Translations under genes and position numbers: made by a program
From: CAZWFW01 sp964633445
GTDB lineage: Archaea; Undinarchaeota; CAZWFW01
DNA: 16,420 nucleotides
Assembly: GCA_964633445.1 (NCBI GenBank)
Contig: CAZWFW010000025.1
Location: 1-16,420 of the forward strand
Direction of reading: 5' to 3'
Shown here: positions 1 to 8,380 of the stretch, piece after piece
How positions within the stretch are numbered: position 1 is the first letter of the stretch
Layout of the letters: every line of letters starts with the position of its first letter
The notes under the pieces: model-generated
The model's database searches: none
Told to the model about the DNA's origin: nothing
Seen by the model: only the letters and a program-made list of their open reading frames with translations

Positions 1-43
1 TTTGCAGCTTTATATAACTTATTTTATGCAAGGAGGTGATAGG

Positions 44-97
44 TTGACAGGCTCAAAACTTCCACCGATAGGGTTAAAAAACAGCTTTAAAATTTAA
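44..97 (+). CDS. Possible 17-aa leader peptide with very strong SD
   Basis: A TTG-started frame of 17 codons ends 7 bases before the ATG of the zinc-ribbon gene. It is preceded at 31-40 by AGGAGGTGAT, a ten-base match to the complement of the archaeal 16S 3' end, with GGAGG 7 bases from the TTG, the ideal spacing. The frame is also open upstream to the window edge through an ATG at 26, so this may instead be the tail of a gene that begins before the window. A TATA-like TTATATAA at 10-17 would place a transcript start near 40, which would cut off the SD and argues against an independent leader. No homology is recognised. Confidence 0.25.
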   Translation: MTGSKLPPIGLKNSFKI

Positions 98-104
98 ATT
101 AAAT

Positions 105-368
105 ATGCAATTTAACAGGATTGAGGAGTTCATAAGAAAAAATAACATAAAACTGGAGGACTGTCAATATCACACGCTTAGATCTCTTGAGAACGGTGGT
201 AAGATAAGAATACTTCTTCTTAAGGGCGAGGAAAATGCAAAATGTGAGTATATTTGTCCTAAATGTGGAAACTATGAGTATGTTGAGGTGAGATGGAGAA
301 GACCCTTTTCTGTTAGATGTTCCAGATGCGGATTCAACATAAAAGTTCCGAGACTCTACAGACGCTAA
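105..368 (+). CDS. Small zinc-ribbon protein, function unknown
   Basis: An 87-aa basic protein. The C-terminal half carries two CxxC knuckles, CPKC at residues 51-54 and CSRC at 72-75, separated by a short basic strand (VRWRRPF), which is the layout of a rubredoxin-like zinc ribbon. The first 45 residues look like an alpha/beta stretch without a recognised domain. Small archaeal zinc ribbons of this size usually bind RNA, DNA or the transcription or translation machinery; that role is inferred only. The ATG lies behind AT-rich DNA (TTTAAAATTT at 86-95) that may hold a promoter, and directly after the short SD-led frame at 44-97, so translational coupling is also possible. Confidence 0.75.
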   Translation: MQFNRIEEFIRKNNIKLEDCQYHTLRSLENGGKIRILLLKGEENAKCEYICPKCGNYEYVEVRWRRPFSVRCSRCGFNIKVPRLYRR

Positions 369-558
369 GCAGTTTGTATTCTCGAGGAGAAAAGTGTTCA
401 ACGAGCAGTGACACATTCATAAGATGGTTAGTTGGAAAATGATGTTCAAACAAAAAACTTTGTTTAATGTAATTCCCCTGATTTTTGGTCTTATTCGATG
501 AAATAGTTTTTTATAGCATAAAACTTAATAATTGGGTAGGATAGTTAACTTTATTAGA

Positions 559-2958
559 ATGAAAACCCACTCTAGAGAACTTTACAGAGCAAAGGTTGAA
601 GTTTGCTTCTCCAAACTAAAATCAAGCGCCAGGGGTCTTTCTCAGGAGGAGGTTGAGAGGAGACTTAAAATCTATGGTCCTAATGATATTAAGGTAAAGG
701 AAGAAAGAGCTATAGTTAAGCTTCTTAAAAAATTTGTTAAGCCGATACAGCTTATGATAGAATTTGCAGCTGTAATTTCGCTTCTAATCGGAAAAATTGA
801 GGATTTCTTCATTATTACCTGCTTATTGATGATAAACGTTCTTGTGGAATTTGCTCAGGAATACAAAGCGGAAAACATCATAAAAACGCTCAAAAACAGG
901 CTAACCACTTCGGTTGATGTGCTAAGAGATAATGAATGGAGGAGAGTCAATATCAGAAATCTTGTTCCTGGTGATGTTATTAGGATTAAACAGGTGATGT
1001 CATTCCTGCTGATCTAAAAGTAATTGAAGCCTATAATCTGCAAGTTGACGAATCTGCTTTAACAGGAGAATCTCTTCCAGTTGAAAAGAGGAAAGATGAC
1101 GCTCTTTACTCAGGCTCGATTGCAAAAACTGGAGAAGCTAAGTGTTTGGTAATAGCAACTGGTGAAAATACTTACTATGGTGAAGTAATCGCGCATATTG
1201 GTGAAATACAGCACACAAGCACTGTTGAAAGATTTGTTTTAGATGTTGGAAACTTTCTTATTAGAATAGCGATAATTCTTATAATTATTCTCTCAACGTT
1301 TCTAGCATTTGAGCATCATGAAATTCATGATATTTTACTCTTTGCCCTAACACTAGCTGTAGCTTCCATACCAGCAGCTTTACCAGCTGTTTTAACTGTA
1401 GTATCATCTATGGGTGTTCTGCAACTTTCTAGAAAAAGCGTTCTTGTTAGAAGGCTATCATCACTTGAAGACCTAGCTTCCATTCAAATATTTCTAAGCG
1501 ATAAAACTGGAACCCTGACCGAGAATAAGATAAGAGTTGCTAGAATTGTAGCAATTAATGCTACTGAGGAGGAGGTGCTAGAATATGCTCATATGAGTTC
1601 TTTGGATGAAGAAGATCCCATTGATAAAGCTATAATCGATAAAGCTCTTGAGTTGGAAATAGGAAAACCCAAATTCAAAATCATTAACTATATACCTCCC
1701 GACTCGGAGAGAAAAAGATCTACCTTAACAATAAAATTTAATAATAAAATATTAACGCTTGTCAAAGGCTCTCCCAGAGTTTTGCTTGAACTTTCAAATG
1801 CCTGTGAAGCTGAAAAAGAAAAATTTTCAAATATCGTTGAAGATCTTGCAAAATCTGGTTATAGGTCAATTGCTGTTGGTGTAGCTGAAGGTTATAAGGA
1901 GAATAATCTAAAAATACTCGGAATTATTGCGCTTTGGGATCCTCCAAGAAAAGAAGCTAAAGTAGCTATTGAATCTTTGAGAAGCATGGGTGTTGATGTT
2001 AAGCTTGTCACAGGCGATCACGCCGAAATTGCTAGGGAGATAGCAAAACAAGTTGGTATTGGTACGAAAGTACTTACTAAGAGAGAGTTAGACAAACTTA
2101 GCGATAAAGAGCTTGCTATTGTAGCAAAAGATTATAATATCTTTGCTGAAGTTCTACCAACAGACAAGCTAAGAATTGCCAAAGCGTTACAGAAGAGAAG
2201 ATATGTTGTTGCTGTTATGGGGGATGGTGTGAATGATGTACCAGCATTAAAACAGGCAAATGTTGGAATTACAGTAAATAACGCTACAGATGCTGCCAGA
2301 CATTGTTTTAACTAAGCCAGGAATACACGTTGTTAGGGATGCTATTAAAGAAGGAAGGAAAATTTTTGAGAGAACAAAAAATTATGCTATTTACAGAATC
2401 TCAGAAAACATAAGACTTATAGGGTTAGTAGCGATAATGACTTTAGTGCTAGGTGGTTTTCCTTTAACACCAATTCAGCTTGTTTTGCTTGCTGTATTAA
2501 ATGACATACCTATACTAATGATATCCATTGATAGAGTTAAAGAGCCGAGAAATCCTGCCTTTTTCAAAAGAAGGCCTTTATTTTTACTCTCAAGCATTCT
2601 AGGAGGCGTTGGCGTTGCAACAAGTCTCATTCTTTACTATCTAGCTGCCTATAAATTAAATTTACCTCTTCCTCAAATACAAACTTTATTTTTCCTGAAG
2701 TTAGTATTATCTGGTCACTTCCTACTTCTATGTGTTAGAAGCAAAGAGCAATGGTATAAACATATGCCACATCCTCTGCTTCTAACAGCTTTACTCGCTA
2801 CAGAAATAATAGGAACATTACTAGCGGCATTTGGAATTTTCATGCCTGTAGTTCATTGGAGTCTCTTAGCATTCCTCTGGCTTTATTGCTCAGTTTGGAT
2901 GCAAGTAGTTGATTTAACTAAGTTAATAGCAATTTACAAATTCGGAGCTAATGTATAA
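559..2958 (+). pseudogene. P3A-type (H+-ATPase-like) P-type ATPase, two frameshifts
   Basis: When the frames are joined, this is a full-length plasma-membrane-type cation ATPase of about 800 aa, the usual length for archaeal P3A pumps, which export protons at the expense of ATP. Visible in order: N-terminal actuator part (RGLSQEEVERRLKIYGPN), DESALTGES, the IPAALPAVLTV membrane segment, the phosphorylation motif SDKTGTLT (Asp codon 1500-1502), nucleotide-binding KGSPR, LVTGD, MGDGVNDVPALK, and the P3A-type membrane motif LNDIPILMISIDRV. Frame 1 runs to 1017, but near 991 it must shift by one missing base to read (P)GDVIPADLKV; that frame continues to 2315. A second break near 2298 loses about 11 bases, where DAARxAADIVLT is expected, and the third frame (2290-2958) encodes the C-terminal membrane domain. 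ATG 559 is preferred over TTG 532 because residues before it are not family-like. Either a recent pseudogene or assembly errors; P-type identity is secure, proton specificity is by family resemblance. Confidence 0.9.
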
Positions 2959-3075
2959 AAGCAATTATTGCAGATACTTAAGCTGACATAGCGACTACCG
3001 AATAATAGGGTAGCTGAGTAAAGAAGATCTCAACTTCTGGGAAATTTAAAGTAAAAATTTTAGTGGTTAATTTAA

Positions 3076-6000
3076 TTATCCCTTAACAACACCTATAGGC
3101 CTTAACCTAACGACAATTCTGCTAATACCTGCAAGCTCACAAGCTCTAACAACATCATCAACATTCTTGTAAACCTCTGGCGCCTCTTCAGCTAAACATT
3201 TCCAGCTTGCAGACCTTACTAATATTCCTCTTGATTCAAGCTTGCTCTTAACTGTCTCGCCTCTAAACCTCTTTAAGGCTTTTGCTCTTGAAAGCACTCT
3301 ACCAGAACCATGACACGTCGAGCCAAATGTTAGCTCCATTGCCTTTTGTGTTCCCACTAAAACATAGCTTGCAGTGCCCATACTACCTGGTATTAAAACG
3401 GGTTGGCCAATATTTTTATAATCCTTTGGTATATCTTTATGCTTCGCAGGAAATGCTCTAGTGGCACCTTTCCTATGAACAAATACTTTCTTTTTTTCAC
3501 CATTTACTTTGTGTTCTTCAATTTTTGCAATATTGTGAGCAACATCATAAATTACCTCAAGCCCTAAATCTTCTTCATCCATCCTTAAAGCTTTGCAAAA
3601 GCTTTGCCTAACCCAATGAGTTATCATCTGCCTATTACACCATGCAAAATTTGCAGCACAGCACATCGCTGCAAAATAATTCTCCTGTTCTTTTGTTCCT
3701 GAAGGAGCAAATACCAATTCTTTATCAGGCAATTTGCGCAATATGTGCCTAAAGCTATGCTCAAGAATTCTTAAGTAATCAGTGCATACTTGATGTCCAA
3801 GTCCGCGAGAACCGGTATGCGTCATAATGCAAACTTGTCCTTCCTTTTCAATCCCAAAGGCTTTAGCAACTTCTGGCAAGTAAATCTTATCAACAACCTG
3901 AACCTCAAGGAAGTGATTACCTGCCCCTAAGCTCCCTAATTGCGGAGCTCCTCTTTGCAAAGCCTTAACACTAACTTTCTCAGGATCTGCATATTCTAAG
4001 CAACCTTTCTCCTCGGTATGCTCCAAATCCTTCTCATACCCATAGCCATGCTCTACTGCCCATCTAGCACCCATGTTAAGCACTTCATTTTTCACTTCCT
4101 GCATGCTAAGCTTTATTTTACCACCCCTTCCAACACCACTCGGCACATTTCTGAAAATCTCCTCAAGCAAATCTCTAAGCTTTTTACGCACATCCTGCTC
4201 CATTAGATTTGTTCTGAGTAATCTGACGCCACAATTATGCACCAGAAATCCGTTTGCAACGAAATTATGGTTATCTGCAACTGTTAAATCAAAGAGCTCA
4301 CCGCTGTAGTCAACTTCTTCTTTCCTAATAACTTTCTCATAAACAAAACCTGTAAATCCTAGTTTCTCCACAATTTCTTTGTAATAATCATTAAATGTTA
4401 AGAAGTCTTTGTCTATTCTTGGTTCTTCTCTATTCTCATACAAAGTTCTTTCAACAAATCTCCTGTTAACAACGCCGTTGAGCTTTTTAACAATATCACT
4501 TACACATGCGTTCCCTTTTAACGCGTTTATTAAAGCAATAGCCTTTTTTCTTTCTAAGAGCCTCGCTTTCTTTATCATTAAGTAATGTGCAACTAACAAG
4601 CCTAGGATGTGGCGTTTATTGTTGTATTCAAACCCTATTTTCGTATAAAGATTTATCAGGCTTTCGAGTTTGTTTGAAATAACTAATCTTATACCAACAG
4701 TTTTTTCAGTACCAGGAATCTCATAAATGCCTGAAATTTCAACACCAAACTCCTCCAGAAGCTCTGCAATTTCTAAAAGAAATTCATAACCGTTAAACTT
4801 TAATTCTTTTCTCTTCCCCACAGTAATCATTGGTTGGATAAAATTATACTCATGCCCCTTTATAGGCATTAGCATGGTTGTTTCAGCTCCAAAGAAACCT
4901 GCAAGAAAATTTCTTTTAATCCAGAGTGGTGCTTTTTTTACCCATTCGGGAACTTTAAATTCACACTCACTTTTTCTCCCTATTGGTACGCCAAGTTTAT
5001 GTATTAATAGCGAAAAGGTCTTTGAACAAACTTTTATCCAAGTTTCCTCATTTCTAACTAAAAATTCGGTGTAATAATTCTTACCTTTAATTTCTCTTTG
5101 TCTTCTGTAAATTCTTGAAGACTTAAAACCTAATTCCTTTATTTCTTCTCTAATCACATTTAGATCCTCTTCCTTTCCACACACATACGTTATTAATCTT
5201 TCCCTGCCTCCTTCATAAGTTCTAAAGATGCAACCATCTCCTAAAATGTACCCTACAAGTCTTGCTAGAATACCAATTTTAGGGTTAGAGTAAGTTAAGG
5301 GCAGTAAGTCAAGCCTTTTAAGAAGATTAATTATTTGCTTGTCACATTCCTTAAAATCTTCGTAGCTTAGTATAATACCATTCTTTTCTTCACGCTCAAC
5401 GCCTTCGAAAGGATAAATTATCACCCTATCACCAACATTTAAATCGCTGGCTTTTTTAACATTATCTAAGCAAAATACTAGATGGTCTTCGGAAAGTATT
5501 AACTGCCTACCCAGATTTGTTACAATTTTATAGATCTTTCTTTTGCCCTTTTTACGCTTTAAAATTAAAAGAATGTCTTTATCTTCAGCTGTCTTGCCTC
5601 TTGTGACAACCTTTAAGTTACCTTTTAAATTATCTAATTCCTTAATCTTAATTCTATATCCATCTCTAAGCAATATCTCTGAATCTTCAGCAATGCAGTT
5701 TATATCGAAGCCAACCCCACCAGGGCTAATTCCTCCATTCTCGTAGTCTAAAGCTGCAACACCTCCAATACAGTTAGATATTACAAAATTGTTTGCAATG
5801 AAGTTATGGCTCTCATCGTTTATCGTAAGATCATAAACATGCTTAGGGCTATTAATTTCTTTTATTTCAGCAATTTCATCCCAAATTAAACCATCTTCTA
5901 TTGCATGTTTTTTCAAAAACTCTGAGAAACTATTAATATATTGAGGTATCCTTAAATTTTCTGTTTTGTGCCCTTTCTTTAATTTTGAGTAAATGCTTTC

Positions 6001-7482
6001 CACAAAACGCTCATCTCTTTTTGGGATCTTCAACTTTTTCTTTATTTTATCTAAAGGAAAGCCCTTTCCATAAAGTTCTCTAACTTTTTCAGCAAGTCTT
6101 TTCCTTCTTTCAATCAAGCTTTCTCTGTATCTCAGAAATGCTAATGCATAGCAGGCTAAAGCTCTTTTTTCCTTATTATACTCATAATTAATTTTAGCCC
6201 AAAAATTAATAAGATTTTTAGAATTACTGCAGATGTTTAAGTAATATCTACAAGTTTCTTTGCCATCTTTTCTTTTATAAATTTTACTTCTCTTCAAAAC
6301 CCTAGCTTCAACACCAAATTCCTTTAAAATTTCTGCAATATCTTCAAGAAACTCCTTGGCATTATTCTCGATTTTAACATCTTTTGCCATTTCTAAAGAA
6401 GGGGCTGCAAATAAAGCTTTTCTATTATTTCTTAAGCATGGTTTTGCAAGCTCAGCGCCAAAAAATGATGCTAAAAATAATCTTTTTTGCCACAATTCAC
6501 ATTTAAATATCCATTTTGGTACTCTAAATTTCTTGAACACTTTATTGCCTAAAGGTACACCTAAAGCGTAAAGTAGAATAACTAAGCTTGAAGCATTGAC
6601 ATAAAATACGTAATAGTCCTTACCATTCTTAATTCTTTTATATATAGGGGAGGGTGTGTATCTTAGTTTTTTTACATCTTCTCTTATAAGCTCCAAATCT
6701 TTAAAGCTTTTTGAACAAAAGCTTATAATACCATCTTTTTTCTTGCTTATAAAGTTCATTGTACCATCTCCAAAAACGAAACCAATAATTTTTAACAAAT
6801 AGGGCAATTTTTCGCTACTGTAGGTTAAAGGCAATAGTTTTCTTTCCCTAAGTTTCTTTGTTATTATTTCCTTTCTTTTCTTACTAAGTTTAAGCTTATT
6901 TAAAGCTATTAAGATATCACTTTCATCAATAATAATCTCGTTTGAAGGATCCACATAGCAAACACCTTCAAAAGGATATATTGCAACTTTGCAACCTTCT
7001 TTTAAATTCTTTAATTCAACCATACCATCCTTCGCATAGAAAGGGTGATCCTCAGTTGCAACAATTTCATAACCCAGTTTTGTCTTAATTTTAAAGAGTT
7101 TAGTATATGTTTCTAGCTCATAGAATCTTAAGACCTCCGCAAACCTTATACCATTGTTGTTTTTATAAAAAACAACCCTTTTATTTAGAAACTTATCAAA
7201 ATCTTTTATCTTCACGTAGTAACCATGTTCACTCATAACTTTAGTCTCGGGATGAACACAAAACCCATACCCATAATGCATGTCTGGAAGAGCAATGCTA
7301 TGCTTATAAATGCCAGGCAAACAAGCAACGTTTGCTGCTTGCTCTATAGCCCCTTCCTCAACCTCCTGCAATAATTTTGGGGAAAGAACTAATAATGCAG
7401 GAACACGCATACATGGCTTTGCGTTACTTGGCAACTCATACAAGCAATTTCCGATTTCCCTTAATTTCGCTTTCAAGTTCAT
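3076..7482 (-). CDS. rtcB: tRNA-splicing/RNA repair ligase RtcB, precursor with two inteins
   Basis: RtcB joins RNA 2',3'-cyclic phosphate or 3'-phosphate ends to 5'-OH ends with GTP and Mn2+, and ligates tRNA exons in archaea. The 1468-aa precursor splits into exteins 1-74, 571-595 and 1084-1468, together 484 aa, matching the roughly 480 aa of intein-free RtcB. Active-site elements in precursor numbering: Asp593 and Cys1084 (GFDIN/CGVR, family DINC), His1190 (GAGNHFLEV), His1222 and His1230 (HTGSRGLGH), His1316 (YDVAHN), and the guanylylated His1391 (TCHGSGR); the C-terminus ends RPIGVVKG as in the Pyrococcus enzyme. The sequence AKVEEH-type and HRKGATRAFP blocks are intact. Intein 1 covers 75-570, intein 2 596-1083. 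Both must splice to create the active site. The ATG is about 24 bases from a TATA-like box on the same strand. No archease gene is seen nearby. Confidence 0.97.
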   Translation of the reverse strand: MNLKAKLREIGNCLYELPSNAKPCMRVPALLVLSPKLLQEVEEGAIEQAANVACLPGIYKHSIALPDMHYGYGFCVHPETKVMSEHGYYVKIKDFDKFLNKRVVFYKNNNGIRFAEVLRFYELETYTKLFKIKTKLGYEIVATEDHPFYAKDGMVELKNLKEGCKVAIYPFEGVCYVDPSNEIIIDESDILIALNKLKLSKKRKEIITKKLRERKLLPLTYSSEKLPYLLKIIGFVFGDGTMNFISKKKDGIISFCSKSFKDLELIREDVKKLRYTPSPIYKRIKNGKDYYVFYVNASSLVILLYALGVPLGNKVFKKFRVPKWIFKCELWQKRLFLASFFGAELAKPCLRNNRKALFAAPSLEMAKDVKIENNAKEFLEDIAEILKEFGVEARVLKRSKIYKRKDGKETCRYYLNICSNSKNLINFWAKINYEYNKEKRALACYALAFLRYRESLIERRKRLAEKVRELYGKGFPLDKIKKKLKIPKRDERFVESIYSKLKKGHKTENLRIPQYINSFSEFLKKHAIEDGLIWDEIAEIKEINSPKHVYDLTINDESHNFIANNFVISNCIGGVAALDYENGGISPGGVGFDINCIAEDSEILLRDGYRIKIKELDNLKGNLKVVTRGKTAEDKDILLILKRKKGKRKIYKIVTNLGRQLILSEDHLVFCLDNVKKASDLNVGDRVIIYPFEGVEREEKNGIILSYEDFKECDKQIINLLKRLDLLPLTYSNPKIGILARLVGYILGDGCIFRTYEGGRERLITYVCGKEEDLNVIREEIKELGFKSSRIYRRQREIKGKNYYTEFLVRNEETWIKVCSKTFSLLIHKLGVPIGRKSECEFKVPEWVKKAPLWIKRNFLAGFFGAETTMLMPIKGHEYNFIQPMITVGKRKELKFNGYEFLLEIAELLEEFGVEISGIYEIPGTEKTVGIRLVISNKLESLINLYTKIGFEYNNKRHILGLLVAHYLMIKKARLLERKKAIALINALKGNACVSDIVKKLNGVVNRRFVERTLYENREEPRIDKDFLTFNDYYKEIVEKLGFTGFVYEKVIRKEEVDYSGELFDLTVADNHNFVANGFLVHNCGVRLLRTNLMEQDVRKKLRDLLEEIFRNVPSGVGRGGKIKLSMQEVKNEVLNMGARWAVEHGYGYEKDLEHTEEKGCLEYADPEKVSVKALQRGAPQLGSLGAGNHFLEVQVVDKIYLPEVAKAFGIEKEGQVCIMTHTGSRGLGHQVCTDYLRILEHSFRHILRKLPDKELVFAPSGTKEQENYFAAMCCAANFAWCNRQMITHWVRQSFCKALRMDEEDLGLEVIYDVAHNIAKIEEHKVNGEKKKVFVHRKGATRAFPAKHKDIPKDYKNIGQPVLIPGSMGTASYVLVGTQKAMELTFGSTCHGSGRVLSRAKALKRFRGETVKSKLESRGILVRSASWKCLAEEAPEVYKNVDDVVRACELAGISRIVVRLRPIGVVKG
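4234..5697 (-). mobile_element. Intein 2 of RtcB (LAGLIDADG, 488 aa)
   Basis: Residues 596-1083 of the precursor, inserted between DIN and the catalytic Cys1084 (CGVRLLR). This is the same site as I recall for the known Pyrococcus and Methanocaldococcus RtcB inteins. It begins CIAEDSEILL (block A), has SEDH at 664-667 (block B, Ser in place of Thr), and ends NHNFVANGFLVHN with the standard penultimate His1082 and terminal Asn1083. Endonuclease motifs LVGYILGDG (742-750) and FLAGFFGAE (859-867) keep acidic residues Asp749 and Glu867. It shares LLPLTYS, YPFEGV, FFGAE, EFGVE and RFVE blocks with intein 1 in the same order, so both descend from one ancestor. Confidence 0.95.
5773..7260 (-). mobile_element. 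Intein 1 of RtcB (LAGLIDADG, 496 aa)
   Basis: Residues 75-570 of the precursor, inserted between GYGF and CIGG. It starts with Cys75 (CVHPET, block A), has TEDH at 143-146 (block B), and ends HNFIANNFVISN before Cys571 (blocks F and G). The homing endonuclease dodecapeptides are IIGFVFGDG (232-240) and FLASFFGAE (336-344); each keeps an acidic residue at the catalytic position (Asp239, Glu344). After the nuclease is a basic helical segment with an ERFVESIY motif (491-498) that intein 2 also has, probably a DNA-binding module. Odd feature: the penultimate residue is Ser569, not the usual His. The +1 residue is Cys, where RtcB proteins without this intein normally have Pro (from memory of the Pyrococcus sequence). 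Confidence 0.93.
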
Positions 7483-7501
7483 TATATTACTATTTTAAGA
7501 C

Positions 7502-7510
7502 TAAAATTTA
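7502..7510 (-). promoter_or_regulatory. TATA-like box of rtcB
   Basis: TAAATTTTA on the minus strand is centred about 24 bases upstream of the rtcB ATG (7482). This fits a leaderless archaeal transcript. It lies in the 167-base gap between dph6 and rtcB, so rtcB need not depend on dph6 transcription. Confidence 0.45.
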
Positions 7511-7649
7511 TTATTTTAGCATAACTAGAAAAATGATAATTAGGTGAAGCAAGAAGTTCTGCATTGTTCTTAAGAAGGAGAACAAAAATTTTGAAGGTAG
7601 AAGGATGCGGAAACTGAGGCTATTTAATGCTAGATGATTTGTTTGGGGT

Positions 7650-8336
7650 TTATAATAAAGCGGGTTTTTCTGATAGTCTAGCGCGCTTTATTAAAAAAAT
7701 ACCTCTGTAATCCTTGTAGAAAATTTCAAAATCTTCAATCTTTATTCTTTTTTTAAACAGAGGCGCATCCAACACAAACGTCTCGAATTCTCCCCCCTCC
7801 CCAATCAAACTTAATCCAAATTTTCTTTTTAGTGAGGATAAATCTTCGTAAACCTCCCTTAAATTTTTTCCTAGAAAATCTCTCGTCAGTGGATATGCCG
7901 CAACCATAGTTATAATAGCATCAAAACTTCTAAGGATTTCCTTTAAAAGTTTTTCCTCATCTCTTAACCATAGCGGGTTCAATGATTGCAAATTCAGCTT
8001 CTCGCAAACTCTTCTAATTCTAGTTGCCTGATAACTGGATTTCACAGCGCCCGAAACTATCCCATCTATCTCGTAAGTATTCTTCGCCTCGGCAATAGCT
8101 TTTTCAAGATCTTCAAGCTCTTTTTCTTTCTCACCAGTAGTTTCCCTGAAAATTAAGGGTAATCTCATAGAATCTGCCTGCAGCTTCACAAATTCTACAT
8201 TGGGATAATGAAACATGTAGCTATCATCTCTTTTTGGGGAAATAGTTATTAGACAAGCTATTTTGTGATTCTTACTTGCTTCATGCAGGGCTAGTGTTGA
8301 GTCCTTCCCACCAGAATATAAAACTCCGACTCTCAT
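7650..8336 (-). CDS. dph6: Diphthine--ammonia ligase (Dph6), PP-loop ATPase
   Basis: Dph6 carries out the last step of diphthamide synthesis, the ATP-dependent amidation of diphthine on the translocation factor EF2, in the cytoplasm. The 228-aa protein has the PP-loop SGGKDS at residues 8-13 and the family blocks GAVKSSYQATRI (96-107), LNPLW (119-123) and GEGGEFETFV (179-188) typical of the MJ0570/Dph6 family; length is normal for the single-domain archaeal form. The ATG is placed by the PP-loop, which starts at residue 8 as is usual. It is divergent from the 112-aa gene at 8381 and shares its TATA element. No other diphthamide gene (dph2, dphB) is in the window. Confidence 0.9.
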   Translation of the reverse strand: MRVGVLYSGGKDSTLALHEASKNHKIACLITISPKRDDSYMFHYPNVEFVKLQADSMRLPLIFRETTGEKEKELEDLEKAIAEAKNTYEIDGIVSGAVKSSYQATRIRRVCEKLNLQSLNPLWLRDEEKLLKEILRSFDAIITMVAAYPLTRDFLGKNLREVYEDLSSLKRKFGLSLIGEGGEFETFVLDAPLFKKRIKIEDFEIFYKDYRGIFLIKRARLSEKPALL

Positions 8337-8354
8337 CTGAAATTAGTAAAACTC

Positions 8355-8362
8355 TTTTAAAA
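8355..8362. promoter_or_regulatory. Palindromic TATA box shared by two divergent genes
   Basis: TTTTAAAA is centred at 8358.5, exactly 22.5 bases from the first base of the minus-strand ATG (8336) and 22.5 from that of the plus-strand ATG (8381). Both genes would start at or next to their transcription start. No other good TATA box is visible in the 44-base gap. Confidence 0.6.
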
Positions 8363-8380
8363 ATTAATCTAAATAATTTT

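Noticed and set aside
369..386. TTCTC/GAGAA hairpin after the zinc-ribbon gene as a terminator
   Set aside because: Short stem without a following T-run; archaea do not depend on such hairpins.
439..481. C/D-box-like RNA in the gap before the ATPase (ATGATGT ... CTGA) and an AAACAAA/TTTGTTT hairpin at 448-465
   Set aside because: The C box has a mismatch, there is no internal D'/C' pair, and the hairpin is nearly all A-T. In AT-rich DNA this is expected by chance.
2995..3013. CTACC/GGTAG stem between the ATPase and rtcB stop codons as a bidirectional terminator
   Set aside because: Five base pairs with a nine-base loop and no T-run directly after it; not convincing.
7483..7649. Gap between rtcB and dph6 searched for a tRNA or small RNA, prompted by RtcB's role in tRNA splicing
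   Set aside because: No T-loop consensus, acceptor pairing or box C/D pattern; only the rtcB promoter is supported.
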